Origin: Serratia liquefaciens
GTDB lineage: Bacteria; Pseudomonadota; Gammaproteobacteria; Enterobacterales; Enterobacteriaceae
Reading direction: 5' to 3'
DNA length: 64,000 nucleotides
Assembly (NCBI GenBank): GCA_012719855.1
Contig: JAAXZN010000003.1
Coordinates: 248,001-312,000 of the forward strand
The notes beneath the pieces are model-generated. The model searched no databases. It worked only from the letters and a program-made list of their open reading frames with translations, and was not told where the DNA came from. This document shows, in pieces, positions 43,984-55,138 of the stretch. Each line of letters opens with the position of its first letter. The first letter of the stretch is position 1. Both the position numbers and the translations under genes were made by a program.

Positions 43984-45522
43984 TCAGCGCAGTAACCTTT
44001 TCAACACCTTTCCGGTGCTGGTCATCGGTAGCCGTTCGACAAACTCTACGATACGCGGATATTTAAACGCCGCCAGTCGCTCTTTGGTCCAGGCGATCAG
44101 CGCCCCCTCCGTTACCGGGTCATCTAGGTCCTTCAACACCACTACCGCTTTAATTTCCTCTCCCAGCGATGGATGCGGCACCCCGATCACCGCCACGAAG
44201 GAAACGGCCGGATGGCGAATCATCAGTTCCTCCACTTCGCGCGGATAAACGTTGAATCCCCCGCGGATAATCACGTCTTTCGACCTGTCGACAATAAAGT
44301 AAAAGCCATCGGCGTCGCGTCGCGCCAGATCGCCGGTTCTAAACCAGCCGTTTTCCAGAACTTCGGCCGTGGCCTCCGGTCGGTTAAGGTAACCTTTCAT
44401 CACGTTGTGACCGCGTACCGCTAACTCACCGACCTGATCGATGTCCGTGATTGTTTTGCCGGTGACATCAACCAGGCGGACCTCAACGCCCCAGATCGGT
44501 TGGCCGATAGATCCCACTTTGTTAACGCGTCCTGGGTGATTGAAGGTAGCGACCGGACTGGTTTCCGACAGTCCGTACCCCTCCAGAATGTTAACGCCGA
44601 AACGACGGGCAAAATCTTCAATGATCTGCACCGGCAAACTGGCCCCGCCGGAGACCGCCATGCGCAGATTTTTGCGCAACAGCGCCAGATCTACGCTGTC
44701 GTCCAGCGCGTTCAGCAATGCCCAGTACATGGTAGGTACGCCGGCGAAAAAAGTGATGGCGTATTTTTGCATCAGCGAGATAGCCAACTTTGCATCAAAA
44801 CGCGGAACCAGCACCAGCGTCGCCCCCAAGGCAAAGCCGGCATTCATCTGGACGGTGGAGCCGAAAGTATGGAACAGCGGCAGCGTCACCAAATGACGAT
44901 CGGGGCGTTCTACCGAGCTGTTGAATAACTGTACCGAACCCAGCGCATTCAATACCAGGTTGGAATGGGTCAACTCCGCGCCTTTGGCACGACCGGTGGT
45001 TCCGCTGGTGTAGAGGATCACTGCGGTATCGGACTCCAGGGTGCTGGCACTGTCAAAATCGGCAGGTTGCTGGCGGATGGCCTGGCTGAAGCGGTCGCCG
45101 CTCAGCGCCAGGCTGTCACCGATAATAATGAAATCGCGGCACTGTTGAGCGGAATCGAACGCGATTTTTGCCTCTTCCCCCAACGTCAATCCCTGGCCCC
45201 CTTCAAAGCAAAAAAAGGCCACCGCCTGCGAATCCTGCAGGTAGTATTCAAACTCCCCCGCTTTCAGCAAGGTATTTAACGGCACCACCACCGCACCCGC
45301 TTTGAGAATGCCGAAATAAATCGCCGGAAACTCCCAACGGTTGGGGCAGGCCAGCGCCACCCGCTCTCCCGGTTTCACGCCCCGCCCCCTCAGCAGATGG
45401 GCGACCTGGTTGGCAAATTGATCGAGTTCGACATAGCTAAGCTGGACTTCGTCCTGAACCAGTGCCAGACGGTCGGGGAAAGTACGCGCACTCTCTTCAA
45501 GCAATGTGGCCAAATTAAGCAT
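43984..45522 (-). CDS. AMP-forming long-chain acyl-CoA ligase
   Basis: The 512-residue ANL-superfamily enzyme shows all core motifs: A3 VILYTSGTTGRAKGAELTHS, A5 ILEGYGLSETSPVATF, A7 ENGWFRTGDLARRDADG, A8 FFIVDRSKDVIIRGGFNVYP-like segment and A10 MTSTGKVLKRLLR with the catalytic Lys. It resembles fatty-acid CoA ligases of FadD-like bacterial lineages. It activates a carboxylic acid through an acyl-adenylate to acyl-CoA. It appears to be a single-gene unit. The substrate chain length cannot be read from sequence alone. Confidence 0.88.
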   Translation of the reverse strand: MLNLATLLEESARTFPDRLALVQDEVQLSYVELDQFANQVAHLLRGRGVKPGERVALACPNRWEFPAIYFGILKAGAVVVPLNTLLKAGEFEYYLQDSQAVAFFCFEGGQGLTLGEEAKIAFDSAQQCRDFIIIGDSLALSGDRFSQAIRQQPADFDSASTLESDTAVILYTSGTTGRAKGAELTHSNLVLNALGSVQLFNSSVERPDRHLVTLPLFHTFGSTVQMNAGFALGATLVLVPRFDAKLAISLMQKYAITFFAGVPTMYWALLNALDDSVDLALLRKNLRMAVSGGASLPVQIIEDFARRFGVNILEGYGLSETSPVATFNHPGRVNKVGSIGQPIWGVEVRLVDVTGKTITDIDQVGELAVRGHNVMKGYLNRPEATAEVLENGWFRTGDLARRDADGFYFIVDRSKDVIIRGGFNVYPREVEELMIRHPAVSFVAVIGVPHPSLGEEIKAVVVLKDLDDPVTEGALIAWTKERLAAFKYPRIVEFVERLPMTSTGKVLKRLLR

Positions 45523-45718
45523 GTGAGGGTCTCATGAGCAGAAACCGGGAAGCCCGGTGAGTCAATAATTGAGATACTGCGCCACCTCATTGAGGTTGAT
45601 CTCCCTGAACCGCCTCCGGCGGTAAAATCAGTATAGATGCATCCACGCCAGGAGCAGGTTCGCGTTCCACCCAGCGGTAGGCTATATGTTAGGGATTATT
45701 CCTCCCGGAGATCCCCGT

Positions 45719-46288
45719 ATGAGCAAGAAAAAGATCCTGATGCTGGTTGGTGATTACGCTGAAGATTATGAAACCATGGTGCCCTTTCAGGCATTGCAGA
45801 TGATTGGCCATCAGGTGGATGCCGTCTGCCCGGACAAGGCCAAAGGCGATTACATCATGACGGCAATCCATGATTTCGACGGCGCGCAGACTTACAGTGA
45901 AAAACCTGGCCACCGTTTCACCCTGAATGCCGACTTTTCTGCTGCAAAAGAAGAAGACTACGACGCGCTGTTGATCCCCGGCGGCAGAGCGCCCGAGTAT
46001 CTGCGCCTGAACCCGCAGGTTATCAAGCTGGTGCAGGCTTTTGATGCCGCACGCAAACCCATCGCCGCCGTGTGTCACGGCCCGCAGCTGTTGGCCGCCG
46101 CTGGGGTGCTTAAAGGCAGAACCTGTAGCGCCTATCCGGCCTGCGCCCCGGAAGTGCAGTTGGCCGGAGGCCACTATGCGGATATCGGTATCGATCAGGC
46201 CCATGTTGACGGCAATCTGGTGACCGCCCCTGCCTGGCCGGCGCACCCGCAATGGCTGGCAAAATTTGCCGAGCTGCTCGCACAATAA
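45719..46288 (+). CDS. DJ-1/PfpI family protein
   Basis: The ATG at 45719 follows CGGAG at 45706-45710; an upstream frame from 45686 lacks one. The 189-residue protein has the class-I amidotransferase-like fold: [33 protein letters not shown], and the nucleophile elbow [15 protein letters not shown] with Cys119, followed by GKIT-equivalent [13 protein letters not shown] conserved Glu comes near residue 15-18 (EDYE). PfpI-type proteins include proteases, deglycase-like and stress proteins; the role here is unknown. The hairpin 11 bp after the stop is a probable terminator. Confidence 0.85.
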   Translation: MSKKKILMLVGDYAEDYETMVPFQALQMIGHQVDAVCPDKAKGDYIMTAIHDFDGAQTYSEKPGHRFTLNADFSAAKEEDYDALLIPGGRAPEYLRLNPQVIKLVQAFDAARKPIAAVCHGPQLLAAAGVLKGRTCSAYPACAPEVQLAGGHYADIGIDQAHVDGNLVTAPAWPAHPQWLAKFAELLAQ

Positions 46289-46298
46289 CTCCGTTAAA

Positions 46299-46323
46299 AG
46301 GCCCGCAATTTCTTTGCGGGCCT
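46299..46323. terminator. Bidirectional terminator hairpin
   Basis: A perfect 10 bp stem AGGCCCGCAA/TTGCGGGCCT with a 5 nt loop lies between the PfpI gene and the convergent small gene. On the minus strand four T follow, and on the plus strand GAAACTG, so it works best for the minus gene. Confidence 0.7.
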
Positions 46324-46366
46324 GAAACTGCATTCGGCGCGATGAGTTAACTCATCCAATATTGGA

Positions 46367-46744
46367 TCACTTTAATTGTTCAATCAGAAAGTGAATGTCA
46401 TAAAGCCAGCGTTTGGCCCGTGCGGATCGCACCAACATATAAACATACAATGGCCGGATCCTTTCCATTTCAAGATCCCAGTGATTCGCTCGACGATTTG
46501 ATGAGGAGAACAATAACGCCGACTTTGACTCCTGACGAAAATACAGCTCATGATTGTAATTGCTGCTGTCGATGAGAAAGGCGTCGAAATAGCCACGCAT
46601 TAGCGTTTCCGACATTGGCAAGGACAGGTGCAGTTCTTTGTTTATTTCCGTATTGAGCGTAACGGCAACCCCCTTTTTAAGCAGGCTGGGCGAATTATAG
46701 CGATCAATCACTGAAATGACCTGTTGCTGAATATCACTTTCCAT
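46367..46744 (-). CDS. Small hypothetical protein, possibly DUF1493-like
   Basis: The 125-residue soluble protein has the pattern TLNTEINKELHLSLPMSETL, then MRGYFDAFLIDSSNYNHELYF, which resembles DUF1493/acyl-carrier-like small proteins of enterobacteria (a helical N-terminus with a Leu-rich central helix). I do not see the Ser-attachment motif of an acyl carrier, so it may be a relative with a different role. It ends at a hairpin with a T-run. The function is unknown. Confidence 0.55.
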   Translation of the reverse strand: MESDIQQQVISVIDRYNSPSLLKKGVAVTLNTEINKELHLSLPMSETLMRGYFDAFLIDSSNYNHELYFRQESKSALLFSSSNRRANHWDLEMERIRPLYVYMLVRSARAKRWLYDIHFLIEQLK

Positions 46745-46866
46745 TTCAACCTCAATATATTTGGCCGCGAGAATGATGCGATATCATTCAGACCCTGCTG
46801 ATGGTGGCGAGTTCTCAATCGTCTGGTCATTTTCCCTTTCTTTACACTTCCACCACAGAATGAATA

Positions 46867-46900
46867 TAAAAAAACGCAGCGTGCTATCACCACACTGCGT
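46867..46900 (-). terminator. Terminator of the RND efflux operon
   Basis: On the minus strand a 10 bp stem (46891-46900 pairs with 46874-46883, one G-T pair) is followed by seven T (46868-46874). It lies 28 bp after the stop of the outer-membrane component. Confidence 0.85.
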
Positions 46901-46927
46901 AATTTAATTATTGCCCAGGCTTAAATC

Positions 46928-48385
46928 TTATTGGGTTAAAGATCTATTATTGGCAACCACGCCATCGCCCTGCTTTTCTGCCGCGATGCCCCCGCCCAGG
47001 ACTTTATACAGAGTAATCAGGTTCTGATATTCGGTTTGGCGAGCCGCAATCAGCGACTGCTGGGCGGTATACAGCGTGCGCTGTGCGTCCAGCATAACCA
47101 GATAGGTATCTACTCCGTGGCGGTAACGCAGCTCCGCCAAGCGATAATATTCCTGCGAGGCCACCACATAGCCGGTTTGTGCCGCTAACTGTTCCTGGAT
47201 TGTGCCCTTGCGTGCCAACGCATCGGCCGTTTCCTGGAATGCCGTCTGCACCGCTTTCTCATAGGTGGCGACGTAGAGATCTTTCTGCGCCTTGGTGTAA
47301 TTCAACTGCGCCGTATTATAGCCGCCGGTAAAGATCGGCAAGCTGATGCTCGGTGCAAACGACCAAACGCCCGCCCCCTGACTGAACAGCGATGACAGTT
47401 CTCCACTACCCACCCCGCCGCTGGCGGTCAGGCTGATAGACGGGAAGAACGCCGCGCGGGCAGAACCGATATTGGCATTGGCGGCCTTCAGATTATGCTC
47501 GGCTTCCAGCACGTCCGGACGGTTCAGCAGCACCTGCGACGACACATTGGCCGGCAGGTCTTTCATGATGCCAGACAACGCTTCGATCCCATCAGGCAAC
47601 AGGCTTTCCGGCACGCTTTTTCCGACCACCAGATCCAGCGCATTTTTCGCCTGCGCCGCGCTGGTGGTGTAGCTGGCTACGTCCGAACGCGCCTGCTGAT
47701 ACACCGTCTCCGCCGACGCCACGTCAACCATCGACAAAATGCCGTTTTGCTGGTTCTTGCGCGTTACCGCCAACGACTGTTTGGCACTTTCCATGGTGCC
47801 TTTGGCCGCGGCCAGATTGCTGCGTTCTGCCGCCACGTTCACCCAGTCGGTCACGATATCGGCAATCAGCGCCAAACGGGTACTTTTAGCCGCTTCGGAC
47901 TCCGCCAAATAGCTCTCGAATTTAGAGCGAGTCAGGCTGCGATTTTTGCCAAACAGATCCAGCTCGAAGGCGCTGGTGCTGGCGTTAGCCTCGTAGCTTT
48001 GGCTAATCGCAGTGGCGTTGTTTGCCCCACCGGTCAGAGCGCGTGAACGCGTTCCTTCCAGACCGGCATTGATGGTAGGAAACAGATCGGCACGCTGCTC
48101 ACCGTAGAGCGCCCTGGCAGATTCGATGTTGGCAATGGCCTCGCGCAAATCGCGACTGCTGCTCAGCCCCATCTCCACCACCTGCCGTAACCGGCTATCG
48201 ACCACATAGTCGCGCCATGGGATGTCCGGGTAGCTTAATGACAATTTACCGGAGGGCGCGGTATAAGCCGCCCCTTGCGGCAGCGTTGAGGGCACCGGTG
48301 CCTGCGGGCGCTGATAGTCCGGATCCAGTGAGATACACCCCGCCAGCACCAGCGGAAAGGTCAAAGTGATTAAACGTTGCAGCAC
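46928..48385 (-). CDS. Outer-membrane efflux lipoprotein (OprM/NodT family)
   Basis: The start is GTG at 48385, one base after the RND stop, so translation is coupled. The 485-residue precursor has a lipoprotein signal with lipobox LAGCISLDPDY and two TolC-like repeats: RQVVEMGLSSSRDLREAIAN, ANIESARALYGEQRADLFPTI, and LLNRPDVLEAEHNLKAANAN, IGSARAAFFPSISLTASGG. These form the trimeric outer-membrane barrel and periplasmic alpha-tunnel. Together with the next two genes it makes a complete tripartite pump. The product is the exit duct. Confidence 0.9.
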   Translation of the reverse strand: MLQRLITLTFPLVLAGCISLDPDYQRPQAPVPSTLPQGAAYTAPSGKLSLSYPDIPWRDYVVDSRLRQVVEMGLSSSRDLREAIANIESARALYGEQRADLFPTINAGLEGTRSRALTGGANNATAISQSYEANASTSAFELDLFGKNRSLTRSKFESYLAESEAAKSTRLALIADIVTDWVNVAAERSNLAAAKGTMESAKQSLAVTRKNQQNGILSMVDVASAETVYQQARSDVASYTTSAAQAKNALDLVVGKSVPESLLPDGIEALSGIMKDLPANVSSQVLLNRPDVLEAEHNLKAANANIGSARAAFFPSISLTASGGVGSGELSSLFSQGAGVWSFAPSISLPIFTGGYNTAQLNYTKAQKDLYVATYEKAVQTAFQETADALARKGTIQEQLAAQTGYVVASQEYYRLAELRYRHGVDTYLVMLDAQRTLYTAQQSLIAARQTEYQNLITLYKVLGGGIAAEKQGDGVVANNRSLTQ

Positions 48386-48386
48386 G

Positions 48387-51300
48387 TTATTCTCCTGCCT
48401 GCGGCGCAGTGTTTTCTGTTGGTTTGGCGGAGGTTGTTTTGCGTGAAAACATCCGTCTAACCAATACGTAGAACAAGGGGACGAAGAAGATGGCCAGTAA
48501 TGTCGCCGTAATGGTGCCGCCGATGATCCCGGTACCTATGGCGATCCGGCTGTTGGCCCCGGCGCCGCTGGAAACCGCCAAGGGCAATACGCCGGCGCTA
48601 AACGCCAGAGAGGTCATCAAAATGGGACGCAAGCGCATACGGGAAGCCTCCACGGCGGCGGCGATCAAGGCTTCGCCGCGCTGGTAATTCTCTTCGGCGA
48701 ATTCGACGATCAGAATGGCGTTCTTGGCCGACAGGCCGATAATGGTTAATAACGCCACCTGGAAGTAAATGTCGTTTTCCAGCCCACGCAGCGTGATCGC
48801 CAGCAGCGACCCCACCAGGCCCATAGGAACGACCATCATCACGGCGAACGGGATTGACCAGCTCTCGTACAGCGCGGCCAGGCACAGGAACACCACCACC
48901 AACGAAATGGCATACAAAGATGCTGCCTGCCCGCTGGTCAGTCGTTCCTGATAAGACAGCCCGCTCCACGAGAAGCTGCTGGCCGAGGAGAACTGCGCCG
49001 CCAGTTTTTCCATCTCGTCCATTGCCGTACCGGAACTGGCACCGGCTGCGCCCTCACCGGTGATCTCAAACGACGACAGTCCGTTGTAACGCGACAGATT
49101 TTCCGGCCCGTAAATCCAATGTGAAGAGGCAAAGGCAGAGAACGGCGTCATGCTGGTGGTACTGCTGCTGGAGGTGCCGCGAACAAACCACTTGTCGAGA
49201 TCCTCCGGCTTTGACCGATACTCGACGTCACCTTGCATATAGACCTTTTTCACCCGGTTGCGGTCGATAAAGTCGTTGATGTAGGTGCTGCCGAACGCGC
49301 TGGTGAGCGTACTGCTGACGTCGCCGGCGCTCAGGCCCAGCGCCTGCAGTTTGTCGTTGTCGATTTCTACCTGCAGCTGTGGCGTATCCGGCAAGGTGTT
49401 GGCGCGAACCGCACTCAGATTTGGGTTTTTCCCGGCGGCGGCGATGATCTGGTCACGCATCAGCTGCAACTCCGCACGGGTGGTCGCCCCTTTAGCCTGC
49501 AGTTCGAAGGTGAAACCGTCGGACTGGCCGAAGCCGTCAATCGCCGGCGGGCTCATCGAGAACACCTGGGCATCGCGGATCGTGGCAAAGTGCGCCATTG
49601 CGCGTTTGGCAATCGCATCGGCGGTATTGGCACTGCCGGGGCGCTGGCTCCAGTCTTTCAGACTGACGAAGGCCATACCGGCATTTTGCCCGCTGCCGCT
49701 GAAACCAAAACCGTTGATGGTGAAAATGGTGCTGACGTTAGCCTTCTCATCGATGAGGAAATAGTCTTTCACCACATCGCTGACCGCCGAAGTCCGGGCA
49801 TTGGTCGCGCCGGCAGGCAGCGTATATTGCACCATCACCACGCCCTGATCTTCATTGGGCAAAAAACCGGTCGGCAGCCGCATATACATCACGACGACGG
49901 CGATCAGCAGCAGTCCGTACAGCAGCAGATAGCGCATCGGACTGTGGATCACCCGAGCCACCTTATCGGCGTATTTCTCCTGCAGGCGGTTATAGCCGCG
50001 GTTAAATTTGCCCAGCAGGCCTTTGTCGGTCAGATCGTCATGAGCCGGTTTCAGCAAGGTGGCACACAACGCCGGCGCCAACGTCAGCGCCAGGATCACT
50101 GACAGCACCATCGACGCCACGATGGTAACGGAGAACTGACGGTAGATAACCCCGGTGGAACCACCAAAGAAGGCCATCGGCAGGAACACCGCCGACAGCA
50201 CCATGGCGATGCCGACCAGTGCGCCGGTGATCTCCTTCATCGATTTTTCCGTCGCCTGGCGCGGCGACAGCTTCTCTTCCCGCATCACGCGCTCGACGTT
50301 CTCTACCACCACAATGGCGTCATCCACCAACAGTCCAATCGCCAGCACCATGCCAAACAGCGTCAGGGTGTTGATCGAATAGCCGAAGGCGGCGAGTACG
50401 CCAAAGGTGCCCAACAGCACCACCGGCACGGTGATGGTCGGGATCAGCGTAGTACGGAGGTTTTGCAGGAACACAAACATCACGATCACCACCAACACCA
50501 CCGCCTCGATCAGCGTTTTCACCACCTCTTCGATCGAAATATTAATAAAATCGGTGCTGTCTTTCGGGTAGGCGACCTTGTAACCGTCGGGCATCGAAGT
50601 CTGGTATTCCGCCACCTTGGCTTTGACCAGCTTGGCGGTATTGAGCGCATTGGCACCGGCGGCCAGTTTTACCGCGATGCCTGAGGCTGGATGCCCATTC
50701 AAACGGGCGCTGGAGGAGTAGTCCTCGTTACCCAATTCCACCCGTGCGACGTCGCCCAGGCGCACCAGTGCGCCGCTGCTGTCACTCTTGAGAATGATGT
50801 TGCGGAACTGCTCCGGCGTTTGCAGGCGAGACTGCGCCTTTACCGTTGCGGTCAGTTGCTGATCGGCACCGGACGGCAAGTCGCCGACCTTACCGGCGGA
50901 AACCTGGGTGTTTTGCGCTTCTATCGCCGTCGACACGTCGGAAGGCATCAGTGAAAAGGACGCCAGCTTGGTCGGGTCAAGCCAGATGCGCATGGCGTAT
51001 TCCGATCCGAATACCTGCACATCGCCAACCCCTTCAATGCGCGACAGCGGATCCTGAATGTTACTCACCAGATAGTCGGAAATGTCCGCCATGCTGGCCT
51101 TGTCGGTTTCGTCATACAGACCGACGATCAGCAAAAAGCTGCTCTGAGATTTTTTGACCGTAACCCCTTGCGCGGTGACCTCGGTAGGCAAACGGCTTTC
51201 CGCCTGCTGCACCTTGTTTTGCACCTGCACCTGCGCGATATCCGGATCGGTACCCTGGTCGAAGGTCACGTTAATGCTCACAGAGCCGTCGGAGCTGCTG

Positions 51301-51542
51301 GTGGCTGAAAAGTAAAGCAGCCCGTCCAGCCCGGTAAGTTGTTGTTCGATGACCTGTGTCACGCTGTTTTCCAGCGTCTCGGCATCGGCGCCCGGATAGG
51401 TGGCGGAGATGGATATCTGTGGCGGGGAGACGTCAGGATATTGCGAAATGGGCAGCGAGTTGATCGACATCAGCCCGCACAGCATGATGATGATCGCAAT
51501 CACCCAGGCGAAAACCGGTCGCCGAATAAAGAACTGCGCCAT
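48387..51542 (-). CDS. RND (HAE1) multidrug efflux transporter
   Basis: The 1051-residue inner-membrane protein has the AcrB/MexB layout: start MAQFFIRRPVFAWVIAIIIM, periplasmic pore loops, the proton-relay Asp pair in LVDDAIVVVENVERVMREE (transmembrane helix 4), repeat-domain NEDQGVVMVQYTLP and the C-terminal GLSAKNAILIVEFAEE. The length is typical for the HAE1 family (1030-1060). It exports drugs or toxic organics in exchange for protons, with the adjacent membrane fusion protein and outer-membrane lipoprotein. No local regulator gene flanks the operon, although an operator-like palindrome precedes it. Confidence 0.93.
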   Translation of the reverse strand: MAQFFIRRPVFAWVIAIIIMLCGLMSINSLPISQYPDVSPPQISISATYPGADAETLENSVTQVIEQQLTGLDGLLYFSATSSSDGSVSINVTFDQGTDPDIAQVQVQNKVQQAESRLPTEVTAQGVTVKKSQSSFLLIVGLYDETDKASMADISDYLVSNIQDPLSRIEGVGDVQVFGSEYAMRIWLDPTKLASFSLMPSDVSTAIEAQNTQVSAGKVGDLPSGADQQLTATVKAQSRLQTPEQFRNIILKSDSSGALVRLGDVARVELGNEDYSSSARLNGHPASGIAVKLAAGANALNTAKLVKAKVAEYQTSMPDGYKVAYPKDSTDFINISIEEVVKTLIEAVVLVVIVMFVFLQNLRTTLIPTITVPVVLLGTFGVLAAFGYSINTLTLFGMVLAIGLLVDDAIVVVENVERVMREEKLSPRQATEKSMKEITGALVGIAMVLSAVFLPMAFFGGSTGVIYRQFSVTIVASMVLSVILALTLAPALCATLLKPAHDDLTDKGLLGKFNRGYNRLQEKYADKVARVIHSPMRYLLLYGLLLIAVVVMYMRLPTGFLPNEDQGVVMVQYTLPAGATNARTSAVSDVVKDYFLIDEKANVSTIFTINGFGFSGSGQNAGMAFVSLKDWSQRPGSANTADAIAKRAMAHFATIRDAQVFSMSPPAIDGFGQSDGFTFELQAKGATTRAELQLMRDQIIAAAGKNPNLSAVRANTLPDTPQLQVEIDNDKLQALGLSAGDVSSTLTSAFGSTYINDFIDRNRVKKVYMQGDVEYRSKPEDLDKWFVRGTSSSSTTSMTPFSAFASSHWIYGPENLSRYNGLSSFEITGEGAAGASSGTAMDEMEKLAAQFSSASSFSWSGLSYQERLTSGQAASLYAISLVVVFLCLAALYESWSIPFAVMMVVPMGLVGSLLAITLRGLENDIYFQVALLTIIGLSAKNAILIVEFAEENYQRGEALIAAAVEASRMRLRPILMTSLAFSAGVLPLAVSSGAGANSRIAIGTGIIGGTITATLLAIFFVPLFYVLVRRMFSRKTTSAKPTENTAPQAGE

Positions 51543-51544
51543 GG

Positions 51545-52687
51545 TTACTGCTCCCCGCCGTTAGCCGTCGGTTGTTTCACATCAACCGCTTTGACCTCAA
51601 CGCCCGCAGCCACCTTATTGGTGCCTTCAACGATCAGACGATCGCCGGCATTCAGGCCCTTGCTGACCAGCCAATTGCTGCCGATAACCTGCTCGGTAAT
51701 AACCGTGCGTTGCTCCACTTTGTTTTCCGCGTTGACGACCAGCGCCGTGGCTTCCCCCTTGGCGTTACGGGTGATCCCCTGTTGAGGCGCCAAAATCCCT
51801 TTGGGGTCGACGCCGTTGTCGACCGTGGCGTGCACATACATACCGGGCAGCAATTCGTGCTCGGGATTAGGGAACACCGCACGCAGGGTAACGGAGCCGG
51901 TCGACTCGTCTACCGCCACTTCCGTCAGCTCCAGTTTGCCGGGGTGGGTATAGGGCGTACCGTCCTCAAGTTTGATCGCCACCGGCGTGACATCGTCACG
52001 TTGCAGCGATGCCTGCTGTTTACGCAGTTTGAGCAATTGACTGCTGGACTGAGTGAGATCGACATAAATCGGATCGAGTGCGCGAATGGTCGCCAGGGCG
52101 TCGGTCTGACTGGCGGTCACCAAGGCTCCCGGCGTCACGGAGGAAATGCCGATACGACCGGAAATCGGTGCACGAACCTGGGTATAGGCAAGATTGATTG
52201 TTGCGGTTTCCAGCGCTGCCTGGTATTGCGCAACGGCGGCAACCGCTTCCAGATAGGTCGCCATGGCATCATCCGCATCCTGTTTGGAAACGCCATTTTC
52301 TTTAACCAGCGCCGCATAGCGCTGGGCTTTCAGGCGGCTGGACTTCACCGTGGCTTCAGCGCTTTTCAACTGAGCGGCAGCCTGATCGTAGCTGGCCTGG
52401 TAGGTTGCGGGATCGATCTGATACAGCACCTGCCCAGCCTTGACCTCGGCCCCTTCGGTAAACAGACGTTTTTTGATAATGCCGTCCACCTGGGGGCGAA
52501 CGTACGAGGTCATGGTGGCGTTCACGCGGCCGGTCAAATCGCTGCTTAGCGTTACCGGTTGAGCCTGCAGCGTCGCGACACCCACCTCCTGCACGCCACC
52601 GGCGCCGGCGGGTGCTCCACCGCTCTGGCCATCACAAGCGGCCAGCAATAACGACAGGCTGACAAGTAAAACCTTTTTCCTCTGCAT
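51545..52687 (-). CDS. Membrane fusion protein of the RND pump
   Basis: The 380-residue protein is a periplasmic adaptor (AcrA/MexA type). It has a lipoprotein signal (LLVSLSLLLAACDGQ, Cys about residue 18) and the domains: lipoyl/barrel-sandwich (GRVNATMTSYVRPQVDGIIK, EGAEVKAGQVLYQIDPATYQ), the alpha-hairpin (AQLKSAEATVKSSRLKAQRY), a second lipoyl half (YTQVRAPISGRIGISSVTPG) and beta-barrel ending VEGTNKVAAGVEVKAV. It is the first gene of the operon (minus strand), 2 bp before the RND gene. Its promoter region carries a 9 bp inverted repeat. Confidence 0.92.
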   Translation of the reverse strand: MQRKKVLLVSLSLLLAACDGQSGGAPAGAGGVQEVGVATLQAQPVTLSSDLTGRVNATMTSYVRPQVDGIIKKRLFTEGAEVKAGQVLYQIDPATYQASYDQAAAQLKSAEATVKSSRLKAQRYAALVKENGVSKQDADDAMATYLEAVAAVAQYQAALETATINLAYTQVRAPISGRIGISSVTPGALVTASQTDALATIRALDPIYVDLTQSSSQLLKLRKQQASLQRDDVTPVAIKLEDGTPYTHPGKLELTEVAVDESTGSVTLRAVFPNPEHELLPGMYVHATVDNGVDPKGILAPQQGITRNAKGEATALVVNAENKVEQRTVITEQVIGSNWLVSKGLNAGDRLIVEGTNKVAAGVEVKAVDVKQPTANGGEQ

Positions 52688-52700
52688 CGACTATCTATCC

Positions 52701-52724
52701 TATTGAGAACGTTTATTCTCAATA
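52701..52724 (-). promoter_or_regulatory. Operator-like palindrome upstream of the efflux operon
   Basis: TATTGAGAA (52701-52709) and TTCTCAATA (52716-52724) are perfect inverted repeats with a 6 nt spacer, 14-37 bp before the start of the membrane fusion protein. The size fits a TetR- or MarR-type repressor site, but no such gene adjoins; the TetR gene at 54395 has different repeats near it. Confidence 0.6.
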
Positions 52725-52798
52725 TATAGAAAGCGCTGTTTTTAGTCTGACAGGGTTGCGTAAGGATTGCGTAAAATTGCATCGCAGAGCGTGAGGAG

Positions 52799-52829
52799 AA
52801 CCGGTGCGCGCCCATTTTACGCACCGGTT
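52799..52829 (-). terminator. Hairpin after the DHA2 exporter gene
   Basis: A 10 bp perfect stem AACCGGTGCG/CGCACCGGTT with an 11 nt loop lies 8 bp after the stop of the minus-strand exporter. There is no strong T-run on that strand, so it is only a probable terminator. Confidence 0.55.
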
Positions 52830-52836
52830 GGGGGTT

Positions 52837-54392
<1,556 letters not shown>

Positions 54393-54394
54393 AT

Positions 54395-55096
54395 ATGAGT
54401 GATTCTTTTCTCCGGTCAATGGATCTCACCGCGATGACAGCACAAAACGTTCAAGCCCCGCGCCGCCCTGGTCGGCCGAGTGGTGGCACCAAGGGTACAG
54501 AAAAACGCGAGCACCTGCTGGATACGGCGCTTAATTTGTTTGCCCGTCAGGGTATTGCCGATACTTCGCTCAATGCCATTGCCCGTGAAGCCGGCGTCAC
54601 CCCCGCCATGCTCCACTACTATTTTCACAACCGTGAACAACTTTTAGACGTGCTGATCGAAGAGCGTTTCCTGCCGGTACGGCTGGCCGCCGGCAGCGTT
54701 TTTGACGCCAATGCGGACGACCCTATCGCCGCCTTCACCCAACTGGCCCAAAGGTTTATCGATATCTCCACCGCGCACCCCTGGTTCGCCCCGCTGTGGT
54801 TGCGAGAAGTGATGAGTGATAACGGCGTACTGAAGCAGCGGATGGACGAGCGTTTTGGCGACGCACAGCGCAAAGCGGCCCTGAAGTCGATTATGCGCTG
54901 GCAGGCAGAGGGCAAGCTGAATGCCGATCTGGAACCCTCTTTGCTGTTTATCACCCTGTTTGGCATGACGCTGCTGCCGCTGGCCACCGCGCCGAAATGG
55001 CACCGTGACAACAACAGCCACGGCCCGCAGAGCGCTGAAGTTATCGCGCGCCACGCCATTGCGCTGTTAAGTCACGGCCTGGGGCCGCAGCGCTAA
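54395..55096 (+). CDS. TetR-family repressor
   Basis: The 233-residue protein (start ATG at 54395, with in-frame ATGs at 54419 and 54434 as alternatives; no strong ribosome site distinguishes them) has the TetR HTH: KREHLLDTALNLFARQGIAD, TSLNAIAREAGVTPAMLHYY, FHNREQLLDVLIEERF, and a helical ligand domain (HPWFAPLWLREVMSDNGVLK). It most likely represses the divergent DHA2 exporter and itself, released by an exported drug. Whether it also controls the RND pump 2 kb away cannot be judged from the sites. Confidence 0.88.
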   Translation: MSDSFLRSMDLTAMTAQNVQAPRRPGRPSGGTKGTEKREHLLDTALNLFARQGIADTSLNAIAREAGVTPAMLHYYFHNREQLLDVLIEERFLPVRLAAGSVFDANADDPIAAFTQLAQRFIDISTAHPWFAPLWLREVMSDNGVLKQRMDERFGDAQRKAALKSIMRWQAEGKLNADLEPSLLFITLFGMTLLPLATAPKWHRDNNSHGPQSAEVIARHAIALLSHGLGPQR

Positions 55097-55138
55097 AGGG
55101 AGATCCATTTTGGCGCTACGTACCCCCTGTTTATTTAC

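Noticed and set aside
49233..50102. Long plus-strand frame of 289 codons
   Set aside because: It is antisense to the RND transporter gene, which has every family motif; the frame is His/Gln/Arg-rich shadow translation without a ribosome site.
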